Shown one piece after another: positions 4,978 to 5,520 of a stretch of DNA of 5,520 nt. Position 1 is the stretch's first letter. Each line of letters opens with the position of its first letter. A model generated the notes under the pieces. It made no database searches. It worked only from the letters and a program-made list of their open reading frames with translations, and was not told the origin of the DNA. The position numbers were made by a program, and so were the translations under genes. The stretch is from NCBI GenBank assembly GCA_903885415.1, contig CAISIP010000477.1, positions 1 through 5,520 on the forward strand. Direction: 5' to 3'. Origin of the DNA: an uncultured beta proteobacterium. Its GTDB lineage: Bacteria > Pseudomonadota > Gammaproteobacteria > Burkholderiales > Burkholderiaceae_C.

Positions 4978-5520
4978 TCAGATGGTCATTCCACCGTCGA
5001 TGGAAAACACTTGGCCACTGGCAAAGACCGACTCGTCACTGGCAAGATAGACCACGATAGGCGCAATCTCGTCGGCCTGCGCCAGGCGCCCCATTGGCTG
5101 GCGCGCGACGAAGTCCTTGCGCGCCTGCACCGGGTCGGGATAGCTGTTGATGCGCTCGTGCAGCGACGGCGTGTCGACGGTGCCCGGCGCGATCGCGTTG
5201 CAGCGGATGCCCTGGCCTACAAAGTCCGCCGCAACGCCTTTGGTCAGGCCGACCACCGCCGCCTTGCTGGCGCCATAAATAAAACGGTTGGGCAGGCCCT
5301 TGAGACTGCCGCAAACGCTGGCCATATTGATGATGCTGCCGCCACCGGCGGCGAGCATTTTTGGCAGAACCGCCTGACTCATCCAGTACTGGGCGCGCAC
5401 GTTGAGCGAGAAGGCAGCCTCCCAGTCCGCATCGGTCGCTTGCAGGATGCTGCCGTTGTGCACGACACCGGCGCAATTGAACAGCACGTCGAGCCTGGGC
5501 AAGGTGTCGGTCAGCCGCAC
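4978..5520 (-). CDS. Short-chain dehydrogenase/reductase, BDH2 / 2-keto-3-deoxy-L-fuconate dehydrogenase-like (partial, N-terminus off the right edge)
   Basis: An NAD(P)-dependent oxidoreductase with 180 C-terminal residues in the window. The ~65-70 N-terminal residues that carry the TGxxxGIG nucleotide-binding motif lie past the right edge, so the GTG at 5520 is not the start. Numbered from that GTG, visible SDR landmarks are NCAG (15-18), structural Asn40 (SLNV), catalytic Ser68 (MASVCGS) and the YxxxK pair Tyr82 and Lys86 (YGASK). The segment GIRCNAIAPGTVDTPSLHERI (104-124) and the end YLASDESVFASGQVFSIDGG closely match human BDH2/DHRS6 as I remember it. That lineage includes bacterial 2-keto-3-deoxy-L-fuconate dehydrogenase. 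With the FAH gene 84 bp downstream, oxidation of a 2-keto-3-deoxy sugar acid to the 2,4-diketo acid is the best guess. Alternatives are a 3-hydroxybutyrate or 4-oxo-proline type activity known for BDH2, or a generic reductase. SDR membership is certain; the subgroup is likely; the substrate is inferred. Confidence 0.92.
   Translation of the reverse strand: MRLTDTLPRLDVLFNCAGVVHNGSILQATDADWEAAFSLNVRAQYWMSQAVLPKMLAAGGGSIINMASVCGSLKGLPNRFIYGASKAAVVGLTKGVAADFVGQGIRCNAIAPGTVDTPSLHERINSYPDPVQARKDFVARQPMGRLAQADEIAPIVVYLASDESVFASGQVFSIDGGMTI

Noticed and set aside
5518..5520. GTG at the right edge as the SDR start codon
   Set aside because: A start there would remove the Rossmann nucleotide-binding N-terminus that every classical SDR needs. 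The gene simply continues past the window.
1..5520. Mobile element, CRISPR array, toxin-antitoxin or defence system
   Set aside because: No transposase, direct-repeat array, tRNA or integrase signature was seen. All six genes fit catabolic or regulatory families with uniform-looking base composition.

Overview
All genes in this window lie on the minus strand, so the biological order runs from high to low coordinates. The sequence is GC-rich (roughly 60% by eye). The protein sequences resemble those of betaproteobacteria of the order Burkholderiales, probably a Comamonadaceae-like organism (for example the Polaromonas/Rhodoferax/Acidovorax group). That placement is a judgement from remembered protein families and gene order, not from a search.

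Region 1 (5520 to 4045) holds two sugar-acid catabolic genes. The first is the C-terminal three quarters of a short-chain dehydrogenase (SDR) that reads like the BDH2 / 2-keto-3-deoxy-L-fuconate dehydrogenase group. The second is a complete fumarylacetoacetate hydrolase (FAH) family protein. Together they fit the last two steps of a non-phosphorylative L-fucose or L-rhamnose type pathway: oxidation of the 2-keto-3-deoxy acid to a 2,4-diketo acid, then hydrolytic C-C cleavage to pyruvate and a hydroxy acid.

Region 2 (4044 to 3911) is the only intergenic stretch of regulatory interest. Downstream of the FAH gene it has two GC-rich hairpins but no proper intrinsic terminator. Just before the next gene it has a clear 20-bp palindrome, AATAGAACG-AC-CGTTCTATT. 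This is nested almost concentrically inside a second inverted repeat with perfect 10-bp arms, and is a good candidate operator for the adjacent TetR-family regulator.

Region 3 (3910 to 1) looks like a self-regulated fatty-acid or acyl-CoA beta-oxidation operon. It contains a TetR-family repressor, a 598-residue acyl-CoA dehydrogenase of the DmdC-like class, a small exported DUF2147-type protein, and the N-terminal 285 residues of a 3-hydroxyacyl-CoA dehydrogenase that runs off the left edge. Spacings are short (29, 40 and 56 bp). In the inferred model, an acyl-CoA ligand releases the TetR protein from its operator and the operon is then expressed. The dehydrogenase makes the 2-enoyl-CoA and the 3-hydroxyacyl-CoA dehydrogenase protein carries out later steps. 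The exported DUF2147 protein is the one member whose role in such an operon is not obvious.

There is no stretch above 300 bases without a gene. I see no RNA gene, mobile element, CRISPR array or defence system. The window is mainly ordinary catabolic sequence, and I do not see a previously undescribed system in it. The points worth checking are the nested operator, the DUF2147 gene context and the sugar-acid gene pair.
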